This document shows positions 24,718-39,700 of a stretch of 64,000 nt of DNA, piece by piece. Source of the DNA: Larus michahellis (taxonomy: Eukaryota > Chordata > Aves > Charadriiformes > Laridae); NCBI RefSeq assembly GCF_964199755.1, contig NC_133897.1:58910442-58974441 (forward strand). Direction: 5' to 3'. Below the pieces are notes generated by a model. It saw nothing but the letters and a program-made list of their open reading frames with translations. It ran no database searches and was not told the DNA's origin. A program made the position numbers and the translations under genes. How positions within the stretch are numbered: the first letter of the stretch is position 1; every line of letters starts with the position of its first letter.

Positions 24718-27700
24718 TACACTGTCCACCCATTGCTGGAAGCTGCACAGGAGGAACTGATCTTGCCAGGCTGTATGGCTTGAAAATGAGAGACAGTCTG
24801 AAGAAAAGCAGGACACAGAACGTGGTTCAGTGTCTCTTTTGCCACATCTGCACTTGCTGCTACTTGTTCCTGCTCCCGCCTTTGTTGTTAGCCTGAAAGG
24901 AACTGAAGAGAAGGTTTCCGCTCCTAGCCGTGTTTGGTTGGAATGAGGGAATAGCACCTGAGTTTCACTGCTGCTTTAAACTGAGGAGCCCTGCCATGTG
25001 AATCTCCCAGGAGCTTGGAGCAGTTCAGCAAAGGGGGCGGGAAGCACTCTACTAGATCAATTAAGCACCTAAAATAAAGGTGCTAGATTCTGTCAGGATG
25101 ATTTTGGCCACACAACAGCGCTAGGCAGGCTTCTAAACAAATGCCAGGACAAATAAGTTTTGGTGTTTGCCTTTGGAAGAGACAGCAGAGGCCCATGAGG
25201 TTATGCCTTGCCAGAAGCTGATGCGCTGGACTGAGTTGCCAGAGGACCCAGATTTCACCCTTTGCGAGTAAACAGGTCATTTAATGAACATGAGGCACGA
25301 CCCAGGCAGAGTTCCCTGTGTAAAAATACTCCCAAAATACCGTGTTAAATGTTACTGTCGAGTTATGAATGTTTCCAGTCTGTTCTAAGTGGGAAAGAAC
25401 CTTAAATAGTTTAAAATATTTGTTGACACACAAATTTTCCATTTTTGGTTACTATATATTGAAGCTTGAAAGGGGGGGAGGAAGAACTTTGTGGATCAAC
25501 TCTATAAACCCACTGATTTAGTATCATTTATTGCTCCTTGCTCGAGACTGTCAGAATAATTCTTAATGTTTCAGCTTTGCATATGAAATAATGGCTCTGT
25601 AGAAGGCAAGAATTAAGAACAACATGGCAGCTTAATGAAACAAAATCTAAAGCAGTGTTTCTCCGTGCATAAAATTAAGTGAAAGTCTTGCCTTTTGTTT
25701 TCTTTAAATAAAAAGTTCTTGCCCACTAGATGGAGCCTTTTATCTTTCTCTACCAGATTTTCTGCTGTGCAAGGATCAGTTTGAAATGAAGTGAAAAAAT
25801 GCAAAACCTATAAAACAGTACTGCTGATTCACGTGGCTCAAATGGGCCGATTCCAAGCACTTGGTTTCACGACCAGCCAACATTTCAACTAACAAAATTA
25901 AAAATGCATGCTTGCCATTCAATAAATGAACAGTAATTAATGTGAAAAACTAGGTTTAAGCCAGTAAAGGAAATTAGAGGATGGAGATACCTACTGCTTC
26001 TAGGAAAACTTCCTGCTGTGTCACGCATTATGATGTGAAGTTTACAAGGTCAAAGAAGTGGGAAGTTTTATCAGTCCATGCTTGATCCATTACCTTTTCT
26101 TTAAATGGCTTTCAGTCTTATTTATTAAGTCCTAGCAAGAGCTTATGGCTTAGGAAAAAAAAAACGTTAAAACCCCCCCCCACATTCTTGCTATTGAGAT
26201 TATTTTTCTGAGGTGCATTTCAAAGAAAACAACTTTTTCTTTTCTAATATTTAGTATTGATAGTTTCAGTGGGTACCAAAAATTATTTTAATAAAGGATT
26301 TCACATTGTGATGTTTTGTAAAACAAAATCTAAATCTCAAAACCTGGGATTTTTGGAATTCTCTAATTAAAAGAAATTTTATTTTGGATGACTGAAAAGT
26401 TTTTCAGACAAATAACAGTCTTTTTTTTTATGAGAACCTCCAAGAGCTGATTTGGATAAAACAAGAAGTAATCCATCAAAACCAACACCCCCACTCCCAC
26501 TCCTCCCACCCCCCTGCCAGCAGTGTTAGACATATTTTTCCCCTGAAGTTTTGCTTAAGTGCTTTGGTTCCAATCAAACTGATAATAGCGATGAGAGAGA
26601 GCTGATGAGAAAAATACTCTACCCGGTTCCTCAAATGTAGCTATACTATTTTTTCATGACTCTCCATCTATAAAGCCAGCACGGCTCGGCGTCACTGAGC
26701 CCAGGTGGCCGTGCCTCCAAGGAAAGCAGTGGGGGTCGTGAGTGGTTACACGAGAAGGTAACTAAGTAGTAGTTCTGTGGTGCAGTTTTGAAGTCTGACA
26801 ACCCTGGACTTCAGAACTAAAAGCAAACGTTATTCTTGCCTTTCGGAAAACAACCAACCAATCAAACATAACCAAGCCAAAACCCAAACAACAAAATCTA
26901 TTATGAGACAGGTTTTTATGGTGTGCCCTATGTTCTAATCAGTAACGGAAGATTCTTATTTCTATCTGGTGGATCGGAGCGTATCACTAATTCAGACCTA
27001 AACATGGCCACGGGCAGGGCTTATTTTGACATGGTAGTGGAGGAATGTTTTTCTAGCAGGTTTTATTTTGCATGGCAGGTGGTTGCACCTGTCAGCCTTT
27101 GAGAAGGTTGGAAATAATTTAGAGAAGTCAGAGGGCTCGTAGGTGAGCTTCCCAAAGGATCACAAAGATCATTATTTCTTAGACATCCCTTTTGCTGACC
27201 AAGTTATATGACAAAGGAGGTCTCATTAACCCGAAGACTGCCCATCTCCACTATTTTATTGCTCATCTTTCTAAGGATGCCACGTGGAAAATGTTAATCT
27301 CAGATGTAAGATTTTGAAAATTGATGAATCTTGCGGTTGCCAGAACAACATTTGGAGATGTTAACAAAATGCATCCTGTAAGTATTCAAGCTATATACAA
27401 AAATCAAACAAAGAAGCCCAAACCTAAAAATGTATTTTAAAGACTCTTACCACATTTATACCTGTACCATGGTTGGGAGTTTTATTTTTTTTAGTTGATG
27501 GTACTGAAAATGACACCTCAGCCTTTGCTTGCAACATGTTCACTGTTGCACTGCAGGCTTTCAGCCTGGAAACTGAGAAATAGCGTGGGCTAATTATAAC
27601 TAGATTGGGTCTCGTCACGTTAGGTGCTGCAAAAACATTAGCTCTCAACATCAGGTTACTCCTCTTAAAAACTGTATTAATGATTTAATAGACTTATAAA

Positions 27701-30700
27701 CATTATTTTTATGACTTCATTTGATACTTAAAGTACAGTCCAACAGAAGAGATCTGTCCTGTATGAACATTTTATAAGCTGCACTTGAGCAGGGCTTGAG
27801 GGAGGCATATACAGAGAAAAAAATTCTTCTTAAACATCATATATGGCAAAAGCAAATGATGCAATTAATTCAAAAGGCTTAATTGAACAAGCAGGCCCTC
27901 TGGTTATTCCCTCGTCTCTACCAAAACCACAGCAAAATCTGGATAGCTGAGAGAGGGGCGTTTAACTGCAGTATCTAATGGTCACGTCGGAAGAAAAGTT
28001 TAGGAGGTGCAGGTCCTTCCTTAGCAGAAGTAGATTTAGCGAAGTCATTTTGGTGGGAGAATGGCTGAACGGTCCTGCGTCATGCAAATGGAAGCCTTTT
28101 GGAAAGCCCTTGAATGCAGTTGCGTAGCCCAAGGGTCCCCACTTCACGGGATTTCACCAAGTCAGGGCCTCATTATTGTGACCACAAATGACTAAGAACA
28201 AAGCACCGTCACGATAAGCATGTCCCACGTACACCGTGACATCTATACTACGCTTGCTTTTCTGAGCTGTGTGTCTCAATTGCATCCTGCAATATGTAAA
28301 GTCACATCTTGCTGCTTTCCACCACTGAAAATCAAAGTAGGTGCAGGAATACAAGCAGATTTTCTCTGCTGGCATGGATGTTTGGAATATCAAAATAAGT
28401 AATTATTAATTAAAAGCTTTATTATAGCGATTGTAATCCTCTTCCCCCTAGGCAAATGCTGCATCAAAATGATAGAAAATGAAGATCAATAAACTGAACC
28501 ACAAGTTAAAGTGAAATATTGAATTACCATTTGGTATCCTATTACAGTTTATCTGGAGAGGATTTCCCTGAAGTTCTGTGTTAGGAGCAAAAATCTGCAT
28601 TTAAATGGAGATGCATTAGTAACGCATGAGCTAGTACTTTGCAGGTCACCCTGTGTCTGCAGAACAGCAGCATTAATTTAGCTATTTAAAAATAAAATCT
28701 AAATAGTTTATAGCCTGATTTTCCTTTTATTCCTCCTAGTTTTACGCTTGTGCTTAGACTGGCTTCACTGAAGTTAATCTTGAATCACGCTGATGTACAC
28801 AAAGGAAAAATTGGGTCCTTGATCTCTGCAGTGGGGAACTGCAAAACTGAAAGTTGCAAATAACAGTAATTTACACTAAAACACGAACTATTTTCAATAC
28901 TGACACAACACATAAAGGCTTGCGGAGCCTGCTGGGAGCGGACAGGCAAGCCTGTCATGGCACAGAGCCCCTCAGGGCCAAGAGGAGTTTCGAATAAGCA
29001 GAGACTGCGTCGGGCAATTTTTATAACTATTGTAACTTTCAGTACCTGGTTTTGTGGCACAGAACAATGGCTTTGTAATCTCCCAAGATTCGTAGGAGCG
29101 GGCTCAGGAAAGAATGGAGAGGATGCGGGGTGAAGGGGGCCCAGCAGGCAGGGCCAGGTGGTTATTCCACCGGTTCAGATGCCGGCAAGGACTCTGAGCA
29201 GGGGCTCTGCAGCACAGGCCGCCTGGCTTCACATCGGTGGGAATTCAGGAGGTGACACCAAAAGCACTGGCTGTCAAGGCTTAACGATTTCATTTAAAGA
29301 GAGAAATATGTTAAGAGGACTGTGTGTTCTACCCTGGATAGAAACCACCCATGTCGGGTGAGCCTTCAGAAGTGCAATTGTATGTCAGAAGTTTTCACAT
29401 TTATTTCCAGCACACATTTTTTGCCACAGATTTTTCCAGCTTTGTAATCAGGGTGGTACTGTAAGAATAGCTCGAACTCCTCCTGTCACATCACCTGCTT
29501 AGTGGCAATTTAAAACGATAAGCTGATAAAAATGATGCTAAGAAATAAGAGTGCTTTCTACACTAATGTTTCTGCTGCTGCTGCCTCACCAAAATCAAGA
29601 ATCATTAACTGCAGGAAGTTTCTATGGCTATTAGCAGCATTTTAGCACTACTAACAAGATGTGCTCCAGTGTTTGTTCAAAATCACTTTAACCTCTTAAC
29701 TTAATTAAAGTGGCCTGGAAAGTCTGACACGGAAACTGTATATACTATTTTCAGTAATGACTTTCTAGCCTCGATATGATAAAGCTGTACCAATACTACA
29801 ATAGTAGAAGCGAGTTACCGAAAATGTAAGTGTAAAGAAAGGGAACTAGCTGGTTTGGAAGACCGTTTCGCTAAAGCTAAAGGCAAAACCAGGCTGTGAG
29901 GTAATTTAAAGAATTCAGTTTAGCCAGTAAGAGGCACAGTGTTTACTTCATTTTTGATGCTTTCCAGTAATGTTTATCAAACTCCTTATAACGCTAAGGG
30001 GCTGTACAAGTGACAGGTACTATTAATAATAGCGTTAGAACACCGAAGAAACAGCTGCAGAAATAAAATGTAGCTTCAGTTTGACAGTCAATACTGTAGA
30101 GACCTCGCATATAATCTAGACAAAATAACTTGTTGCTATTTTGGTCTGTCTCTACTTTGGATTGTGAGATAAAGAACACTATTCTCATGAGAAAAGGGGG
30201 CAAGAGCAACGCTGAGATACATCAGCTAATGAATTGTCTTAGTTCTAAACATCCATAAGACGCCTCATAGCGCCCATCATCCTATTACGCTGACATGCTT
30301 TAGAGACATTACTTAGTCACACAAAGCTGAGGATGGCAATCTGGTACAACACTGAGACCTGAGATTAGCTAAAAACAATGGTGTTCTGTCTTGGCATGTA
30401 GGTCTGAAGCCCTGGTTTGACATGACGGCAAAGAACCTAAAAATACTTGCTGTTTTGAAAGCTGCTACACTGCCAAGTTGATACGATGCATCTAATGGTG
30501 AAATATACTGAATTTGTTAGAGGAAGAAATCCAAGTGATCCTAGCAAGTGACCACACTCAGTGCTGCAGAAAGGAGTGCAATTCCCACTACGTTCCTCGT
30601 GATTGGGTTGTTGGAGACAGGGAAGAAAGAGGAGGGAAGAGGAAGGAGAGGCAATCTTTTCCTGACCCAATTCTCAGGGATAGTAGACTATGTCCACATA

Positions 30701-33700
30701 CTCAGGCTTTGAGCAACTTTGCACCAGAAAGCTTTTCAACACAACCAGATGCAGGACTGATCTTGATCAACATCTTGCCTCTAGCTACAGTCATTTTCCA
30801 GCACTTCATATAAAGATGAAAAAAACCACCCTCTCGCAGAAACCTATCTATCCTTCAATAGGTTTTTAAAGTGTGATATTAGTTAACCAGAACACATAGT
30901 TAATTATTTTTCTCTTCTCTTCTTTGGAATCCTGATAAATCCTGTCACATTTAGATTCATAAATTCACAAAAAAAGGCAGTAAAAGAGGATTTTAAAACA
31001 CACACATAATACAAGTCTTCCAGCTTCTGTATGGTACCGTTGTTCCCATCATTTGTAAAGATGTACAGATACAATGATTATTCCGGTAACATACAAAACT
31101 GGGCCTGTAGCTGAAATATGGGTATGTGGATATTCACTCGGTAAATACCTGCACAGCTTGGGTTAAATGGGGATCTCGCTCATCCGCTCCATGGAGGAGA
31201 ATAACAGCACTGCCATGAACACTGCACGATGGTCTCAGCCAGTCAACCTCCTCTCCCGCCTACCAGTGTGTAAGAAGAGTCCCCATCGTCAAGCCTGCCA
31301 TCAAATTTAGCACTGCTCTGCTTCCTTTCTCTGTGACGGGGATGTGATTTTCCTAAGGGAGTTGATCTAAAGCCAGTCCCTAGCCAGCCCTGAAAAACAA
31401 ATTTAAGCATGCTAGCTTCTCCTCCTTATCACTGCTGCCAGCACTAGCTCAGCTCCACATCCAGAGTCCCATTCTGCTCTGTCACTGGGCTACAGTGCCA
31501 AAATTAAATATAATTTGACAAAGCTCTGTAAAGGCTCATTCCTTAACTCCAGCTTCTGCTGTGTTTTGTAGGGGCAGGACGCAGAGGAGCCGAACGGTAG
31601 CGGGCTGTAACCAATATTTGTGGCAGAACAAAGGTGGGTGTACACAACGTGCAATGTTACAACAGGATCAAAGCAGATCTTCTGAACTCTGGGAGGGGTT
31701 CAACGTGTTGCAGATCTAAACCCTTCCCCGCTGAGTCCAGGGGGGAACCAGAACAGACCCAGCCCATGGCTGGTCCATTTAGACTCCTGGGTGGCCCCAT
31801 CTGTGCCGCAGACCCTCGAGAACCACCAGCTGCAGAGTTTCTTGCTCCCAGACCTCACTCTCGTCAATCAAGCTGCCAGACCAGAGCAGACTATTAACCT
31901 GTGCCAGAATAGCGGATCTGGTGCTCTGACCACAAGGAAGCAAACAGTTGCTGTCACCTCTGAGCACTGGTCAGGATGCAAAAAAAGGATGATGTCTTCT
32001 GTGTGCCCTGCCACAGATAACCCCAGGACAGCTGGTTGTGCAGTGGCTTGGGGAGGGCAAGGCCATTACCAGCACTGAATACAAGCAGCAGCCCCTCTTA
32101 GCCACTGGCACTTTATTACAAATAACCGACTTTGATCAAATTAAATCCCTGACAAATAATTTTTTTATGCAAGCTTTAATAGCGAACGGCACCATTTCCT
32201 AAAAGAGTGTTATGGAAATATGATATTACATTTACATGGAAAAATGAAAAGAACAAACTAGAATATTCATCCTTATGCACAAAAGGCATCATCAATAAAG
32301 CAGCTGTGCTTTTGTCTAAAACATTTCTCTGGAAGTGGGTAATTATTATTTAAAAAGCCCACACTGATCTGCTCCTGACAGCTCACAAGGTACATGTTCA
32401 TCTACTTGCTCTCCCTGACACCTGATCTATTCTGAGCACAGGTGACTAACTAATAAAGTCTATTATACTTCTAATAGAAAAGTAATTCCATTTATCTTTA
32501 CCCTTCCTAGCAGCACTGCTTCCTTTCACTGAATTGGGGCGGGATGCTGTAAGAGGTTTCTAAAATATGGTTATTTTCACCCCTACAATTGTTGTGCATT
32601 ACTTAGAATTTTAGATTGCTCTGCTTTCTTCAGGAAAAACAATTAGACACAGATAATATCACCCTGAGGATGAAGCAAAAGCAATTACTTCTGTTACAAA
32701 ATGTCCCCCTAGATCTGCATGTGAACTAAGCTTTTTGATTTTTAATTTTATTACTTTGTCTTTCTGTTAACAAATAATTAATATGATTACTAACACCCTG
32801 TGTACCTCTAATGTCTATACTATTTCAATTATAAAGCCATTACTGATGCTTATTAATTCTATTCCATTTATCTTCAAACTTGCATGGTAAACTTACAACA
32901 TTTGCTGACATTCAGGGAGCTAAAGCTCCTCCAAACTCGCTCACAGGAATCCAGCAAAGTTTATCTGCTGCCAGTCCTGAGACAGAACATGAAATTCAAC
33001 AGGAGACTGCAGACCACACTGGTTTTAGTTCAGAGTTGCTCAGCTGGATAGCTGGATTAGATGACTCTCCATGTCCCATGACCCCCCCATAAAGGATTTT
33101 TTTGAAATAGTGTTGCCCACTGCGTCTTTGCAATCTAACCTTCTTTCTAAGCTATAAAGTCGCTTTTTTTTGTTATTTATTTCCAACAAAAGTGTAACTT
33201 ATGACACAGCAAAGCCTATTCTAGCTAGTAATACCAGATTCTTCCACTTCACCCACCATTACAGCACTTTGCTTCGGGAAGGACAAGTATCTGCCATGTA
33301 TATGAATCAGTAAGTCAGTGCATATGGCTCATTTAAAGTTTTTGTCTGCTTTTACAGTCTTTTTTTGGATGCAAGTTTCAGAGTTGTCATCGATGCTGAT
33401 GAATACAGCTACTGTATAAAATTTATCCCTGAAATTAAAAAAGGGAGATTAATCATTAAAGACAAGTCCTAAGTTTCATCGACTGTCAAAGACTTTATTC
33501 GAGTGGAAAACTAGCTACTGAGGATCCTTTAGTTAGTTGTGCACACTGGAAAAGTCCAATTGATTTCGGATAATGATTTCCAATATGAACAATGCTCTTC
33601 ATGTTGCTGTGCTTCCTCCTCCTGACCTTTGAAAAGTCTTCCGCCCTCCTCCCCCTTCGCCAACTGGCTAGCAATTCATCCTCTACCTTCAGAAACATAT

Positions 33701-36700
33701 CATGCACTTCCAGGCCCTGCAATTGTTAAGGATTCAATGGTTTGGGGGATGTTTTCTCCTGCCTCTTCTCCTCTAGGGAATACTGCCTTTAGCTTTCTGC
33801 CCGCGCTGACCAGAATTAAAGGCTTCTCATTAATCATGCAGTGCCGTGTCAGGCACTGCCCAGGCCAGGTGATGTAAGCTTTTGACCCTCGAATGCAGAG
33901 GCCGAATGCACCGCTAAATTAATGTAGTGCTACGTGGTACAGTCAAAGACATTAAAGTTTTAAGAGTGCAATTGATTATACGTAGTTCAACTCTCAAACG
34001 CGTTAGTCAAGATGGATTGCAACACTCATGCTGTGGCACAGTGACGCGTGTCAGCAGGCTCTCAGTTTTCCTGTACGGAGGACTTGACATTGGCTTTTAA
34101 CCTACCAATAAACCATCCTGAACACACTGCAAGGAATGGGAAGGAAAAGGAATTCCAAATCCAGTAGTCACACGTAAAATAAAAGACTAAGCCAACTGCA
34201 TTACAGCTTGTCCACTTCTGCCAACACCAACCAATTTCTAGCACTTGGGGTTAACAGACCGTGACAGCTGCAATTGCCAAGTAAGGAAATGCATCCTCAA
34301 ACAGCCTCTTCTTTTAGGCTACGGGGAGCTTCCATAAAGTAGATCTGATTTGTAGCCTGGGATGCTCCTTATCTCACCTGAAATTACTGTAATCTTCAAA
34401 CATTTGTCATTCCTCACTAATAATCAGTGTCTAAGGGGTACTGTAGGAGACACATTCCTATCAACAGCTAAGGAAGCCACCTTTCTGAATTTCAGTTTGA
34501 ACTCAAAATCAAACTTATTAAATATGATTGGCTCTTATTTGACATTGCTTTTCCCATCCTGGCCATTTGGTGTACTCAACATTTTCCACCCTTTCTTGGT
34601 TTGTAGTCACTTCAGAAAACCTATGATACCTGTCCGAGTTTCATAGACATTAACTATCTGACCCATTGTTTAAATCTGACTATCAGACGTGAAATACTTT
34701 TTTAATTTGCAAATAGGGAAAATTTTACTGAAAGCAAAAGCATCTCAGAGGAAAAGCAAATTTTGCTAAAAATTACTTTTTAAAATAGTTCTGACGGTTC
34801 TAGAAACAATGATAGCAGCTTAAGTTCCTCTTAAGTTCACATCTTTCTTATAAGTATCTGAAGGATGAAAACATAGCACTGTGAAAGGTTTCTGATTAAC
34901 CTGCCACCTACAGCAAGACTAATGCAACTTTTCAGACGTGTGGCATAAGTGTTAGAAAAAGCAGTTAAAAAAAGATGTGAGTATGAATGAGTATCTCTCT
35001 ATCCCACGGGAAGAATCACAGGTGTAAGGGTTTATTTCCTACGTTGTTTCTAAACTTATTTTAACCCAACAACATGAATTTCTACTTTCAAATAAGGCAG
35101 ATCAATAATAAAGCCCACAGTATTTCCAAATTTTAAGCATTGCTTTAACTGCTGCTGTGGGGTTTCATACCAATAGTTTCAATGTCTGCTGCATAGGGCA
35201 TTAAAAGATGGATGTATCTATGACCAATGCTTATAGGAAAAATTTAATATAGCTATAATCCTTTCATTTGAATTCTTCTATGCTCTACTATCCTAAATGG
35301 TCTACAACAACCAGATAAAAAAAAAATCTCTGAAGTCTACATGCTTACAAAGCAAGCAGAAGTACCCAAGAATATATTGACACGTCTAAAGATTAATCCT
35401 GGGATTTTCCAATCAGAGTAGAAACTTTTCATAACTAACCAAATGAAGAGGTCTCAAAGCAAGCGAGACCTACAACTCTATTTCACCTCTTGGGAGATGT
35501 GGAGATAGGCACATATTCCTCCTAATATCATAACTTTAGGACCATATTGCTACATATCACTACAAACCATCCAGTGATATGCAAGAGGCTAGCGTATCTC
35601 CAAGGTAACCCTTTAAACCTAGAGATGTCTCATGCAAGCTTTGGACCCAACATCAGGCTTGGTGATCACTGAACAATTATATCTGTGTTGTAATTTAAGG
35701 CATGGTCACCTAATAAAAGTCTGTTATGGAATAGGCAGCATTGCTCTTCTAGTAAGAGGTGGGCTTGTTTTGAGAACCATCAAAACAACATCACATGCAT
35801 GCCCACTACAATGCAGACTTCATGAGACCGAGGGAAGCACTTTACAGTGATCCTTAAAATCAGCCAGGAGGAAAGCCTGGTAAGACCTTAAACCTTACTG
35901 GAGGGTGAGTTTAGAAAACACCAAGTAAAACACCAACACTTCCAGGAAGAGCTGGAGAACCTTGCAAGGTCTGTACAAAACTGATACAGATGAGCCCTGC
36001 AGCAGTGAGGTCATTACACGGCAAGAGGTTCGTCTTGTCGTGTCACGTGCAAGAGTGAAACCTAGATGATACAGATTTTGAAGTACAGGGCTCATTTATA
36101 GGTACATAAGCAGAAAAGAGAGCAATAAAGTGTCAAGCCTAAAAGCTGTGAGCAAAAATGTAGTTATATGACTTCTAACATCGTCGGCAGCCAGGTGGAT
36201 AAATCTCTGCATGCTGCTTTGAAAGGGTTCCCATAAATAGTCATAGGATTCTCTGGCAAAGCACGGGACCTTTAAGGAAGGCCAGAATACTGCAGGAAGA
36301 TCTTACTCAAATATACCTGAAGTCAGTCAGCCATAAAGGATGCCTTACAGATGTCACACACACAAACTATACTGGAAGTGGACTGAGGGGCTCAAAAACA
36401 ATGCTGCAGAATAGAAAAAGTCCCTCAAATCTATCATTTTGTGAGAAGGAAGGAACACTACCAAAGATTTAACAGTAGAAAAAACATCCCTTGGAAAGCT
36501 TGCCTTGCTATAGCATTCTAAACTCATTAAATTCAGTTTGCTGGCTAACCCTCTGTCGCCCACAGGTAAACTCTCCTGTTAAGAAGTTTTGTACCCTTCT
36601 CTTGGATCGTGGACTTCAAAAGTCAGGGGATGCTGAATGCAACGCTGAGACAACTCCTGTAATTTGTTGAAGACAGAATGGACAATATCATTGATGTAGC

Positions 36701-39700
36701 GTAATGAGCCGTTTCCCTCCCCCCTACTGTGATTAATGGCGTGGATAGGAGGTCTGCTCGCTGAGCTGATAGACGTGATTCTGGCCCTGGAGGCATGCCC
36801 TATATATAGCGCTGGGTGAATACATGCATGAGAGATTGGCAGGCAGAAGCAGCCCTGGGAGCCTTTGTTATTGTCCAGTTTACTCTTTCCTGAGCTCCTC
36901 CAGCTTGCACAATCTGTGTAGCCTCTGGGAAGGCAGCTTTAGAATTGGCTTACTTGATGGAAAAAGCTACTCTTCTTGATGCGTATGATACAAAGTAATG
37001 TGACAGTGACTGACAGCTAGGGGGGGAGAGGAGAGGAAAAATGAGTTAAGTCAGGGTATTGTGTGAAGGAGCAGAAGGGAGAAGGAAAAAAAGGGAAAAT
37101 TCCTCATTACCACAGCACGTGTGCAGCGGTGGAGATAAGAGTTGCTGTTTTTTACAATAATAATCATTATTAAAATCAGTTAAGTTGACACAAGTTTATG
37201 ATGATATAAATAGTACGCGAGTGATTACTGGATGTTTTTCTTCAAAACTTAATCTTCCCCAAATAGAAAACAGTTAATAAGCTTAGGAGTCTGCCAGTCT
37301 GCTCCCCCTTCACATTTTGTGAACAGGTAACGTAATGAGAATATAACCCCCAGGGCCTAGTCCTATCTACAGTTCCATTGATACGATGCGCTCATCATGC
37401 ATACGTTTAAAGTGAGCCAGAACTTGCCTGCCAGCTTCTCATTCCCTTCTCCCTTATACTGTGGAGCCAATTGTAATTTTTATTGAATGATGCGATTACA
37501 TCGCAATGTACTGGGCAAAAGTGCGCTGCTGGTTTTGTGCTTTCTTACTTCAGGTCTGAAAACAGAAGAAAAAGCTGTAATTGATTCCATCAGCCTTTTT
37601 TGTATCGAAACAAAAGGTAATGCCCAGAGAAACTTCCTTCCACTAGAAAGATGAGGAACTCAAAATTTGGAGTCTCTCACATTTTTTCTTTAGGAGATGG
37701 TACATGCCCAACAGAGACATCCTATTTTAGTTTATCTTCAGCAGACTGTTAGGTTCTGGACCACTAGCATGGAAAGCTCAAGTCTCGGAAAAAAAATAAC
37801 AAAAGGGGAAATGCTACCAATTTGAAGACACTTGAGGCAAAACCGGAGATATTAAAATACATCAAGGAGGAAGAGCTTATTTGGACAAATCCCAACTGGC
37901 TCTTATTCTTAGTGCTGAGTGAAATACCCATTTCCAGAGCTCCAGGAGACGTGTTGGAAACCACTACTCGCTGCTGCTATTTGGAAATAAAGTTTTACAA
38001 GCGTCTTATAAGCATATGCCATGCTTGCATTCAGCCTGAAGGAACTACCATCATTAGTAACCAGGTTATGCTATAGTTTTTCCTTCTGCTGCATATGCGC
38101 ATGCAGCTCTGTGTAACAAAGTCATAGGAAACAAGGTTAGGAAATTACATACACAGTAGTTGTCTGTCTATCAGCACAGAAACTTTTTCTTCCAGAACAG
38201 GAACCAAATGTTGGATTTTTTAAATTAAATTCTGATCTTCTACAGGTACTAGTATCAGACCATGCAACACAGCATGCTCAGTTTGATGTAGCATTAACAC
38301 CAGTATTTTAAGAAGTTCTGCACGGGCTCATGATGCTCTAAACTACCAAACCCTCCCCTCAAACCCCCTGCATTGATAATGGGACTAATTTCAGTGTATC
38401 CGCCTCTGCAAATCCTAAAACTCAAGCCCCTCACACTTTACAGAAGGCTGTAATCCAGGGCCATCTTTGCAAAAGATCTGCAAGTCAAGATGGGTCATGA
38501 CAGGTCAAACTTTGTATTTCCTGCTTTGAAAATACCTAGTAGATCTCACTATCATTCTTCAGGGAGATCGGGTTCAAACGGTATGAATCTTCAGGCCATT
38601 TGATTACACTCTATATCATCTTCAGGGACAACTGCAATTCCAAGACACATGCACACTCACCTTTAGGGTAAATTCATACCTAATTTGGACCTTGTCTGGT
38701 TCCTTGTTCTTTTCTGCAGGCTACAGTTCAGAGAGATACTAAATCATGTGCTTAAGCTAAGTCCACACAAACATGTCACTGATATCATAAAAACCTCAGT
38801 ACCCAGCCTGTGTTGTGCTGAATTGAAGTCCAAAGGATTCCTTTTAAAACCTCTAACCACATAACATGATGGAAAAAGGACAGAGAAATTTGTAACCTCT
38901 CACAACAACATCTAGACCCACCAGTGCCTTTAATTCATGATTTAAAAAGCAAGGAAAACAAGACAAAAGTTAGCCTAGCAAAGCCCTTCTACTTTTGAAT
39001 TAATCTCTTTATTTATAACCTTAATGATAGTAAGACACATCAATAATAACATGGTCTGAAAACTCCTCTCTTTTGTCCCCAAAGCAGTTTTTCTTACAAT
39101 GATTATGGTAATTTTTCTTGACTCTTGATTAAACGAAGGTGACTTGCTTCACTTAGATATGCTTTGTCTGAGCCAAGCTGGCTTTGCACTTTGGCACGCA
39201 CACAGAACTCCAAAACGGAAAAACCTGTGCTAAGAAAGATCTAGCGTTCAAAAACTACTTGGTCTTGACACTGGGTCAGCTCTTCCATTTTGGTTGCAGC
39301 TTGGTTATAGAGGAGGGAAGTTTTTTCGCTTGTCACATTAAACCAAAATTGGGTTAATCTGACCCTTAGTCACAACGAGCCAATTTCAGGAACACGTGAA
39401 AGTCCTGCGCTACTTTTCAAGAAATGGTACATGCAGGAGCTATCTTCCCCCCCATCTCTCAAACAAATACCCATTTCCCACCCCCCACTACCCAAACTAG
39501 AGATGTATGTTTAGAAATTCATCCTATGAAGCAATCTAGACATTCTGACGGCTGCAATTTATCAACATAAATTACTGCACTTCACAGCAAAGCTGCTGTC
39601 ATAAGAAAACACCGTGTGCCCTAAATTGCCTGCTGCCCTCTTCAATAATCAGCCCAGTTTTTAAGATCTAGAGATCTGCTGATAAAGGACACCTCAGTGC

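Noticed and set aside
25985-26050. Possible - strand exon with GTAGGT donor in the phase needed by the exon at 22,717
   Set aside because: No acceptable acceptor upstream. Two of three frames stop, and the third is too short to judge.
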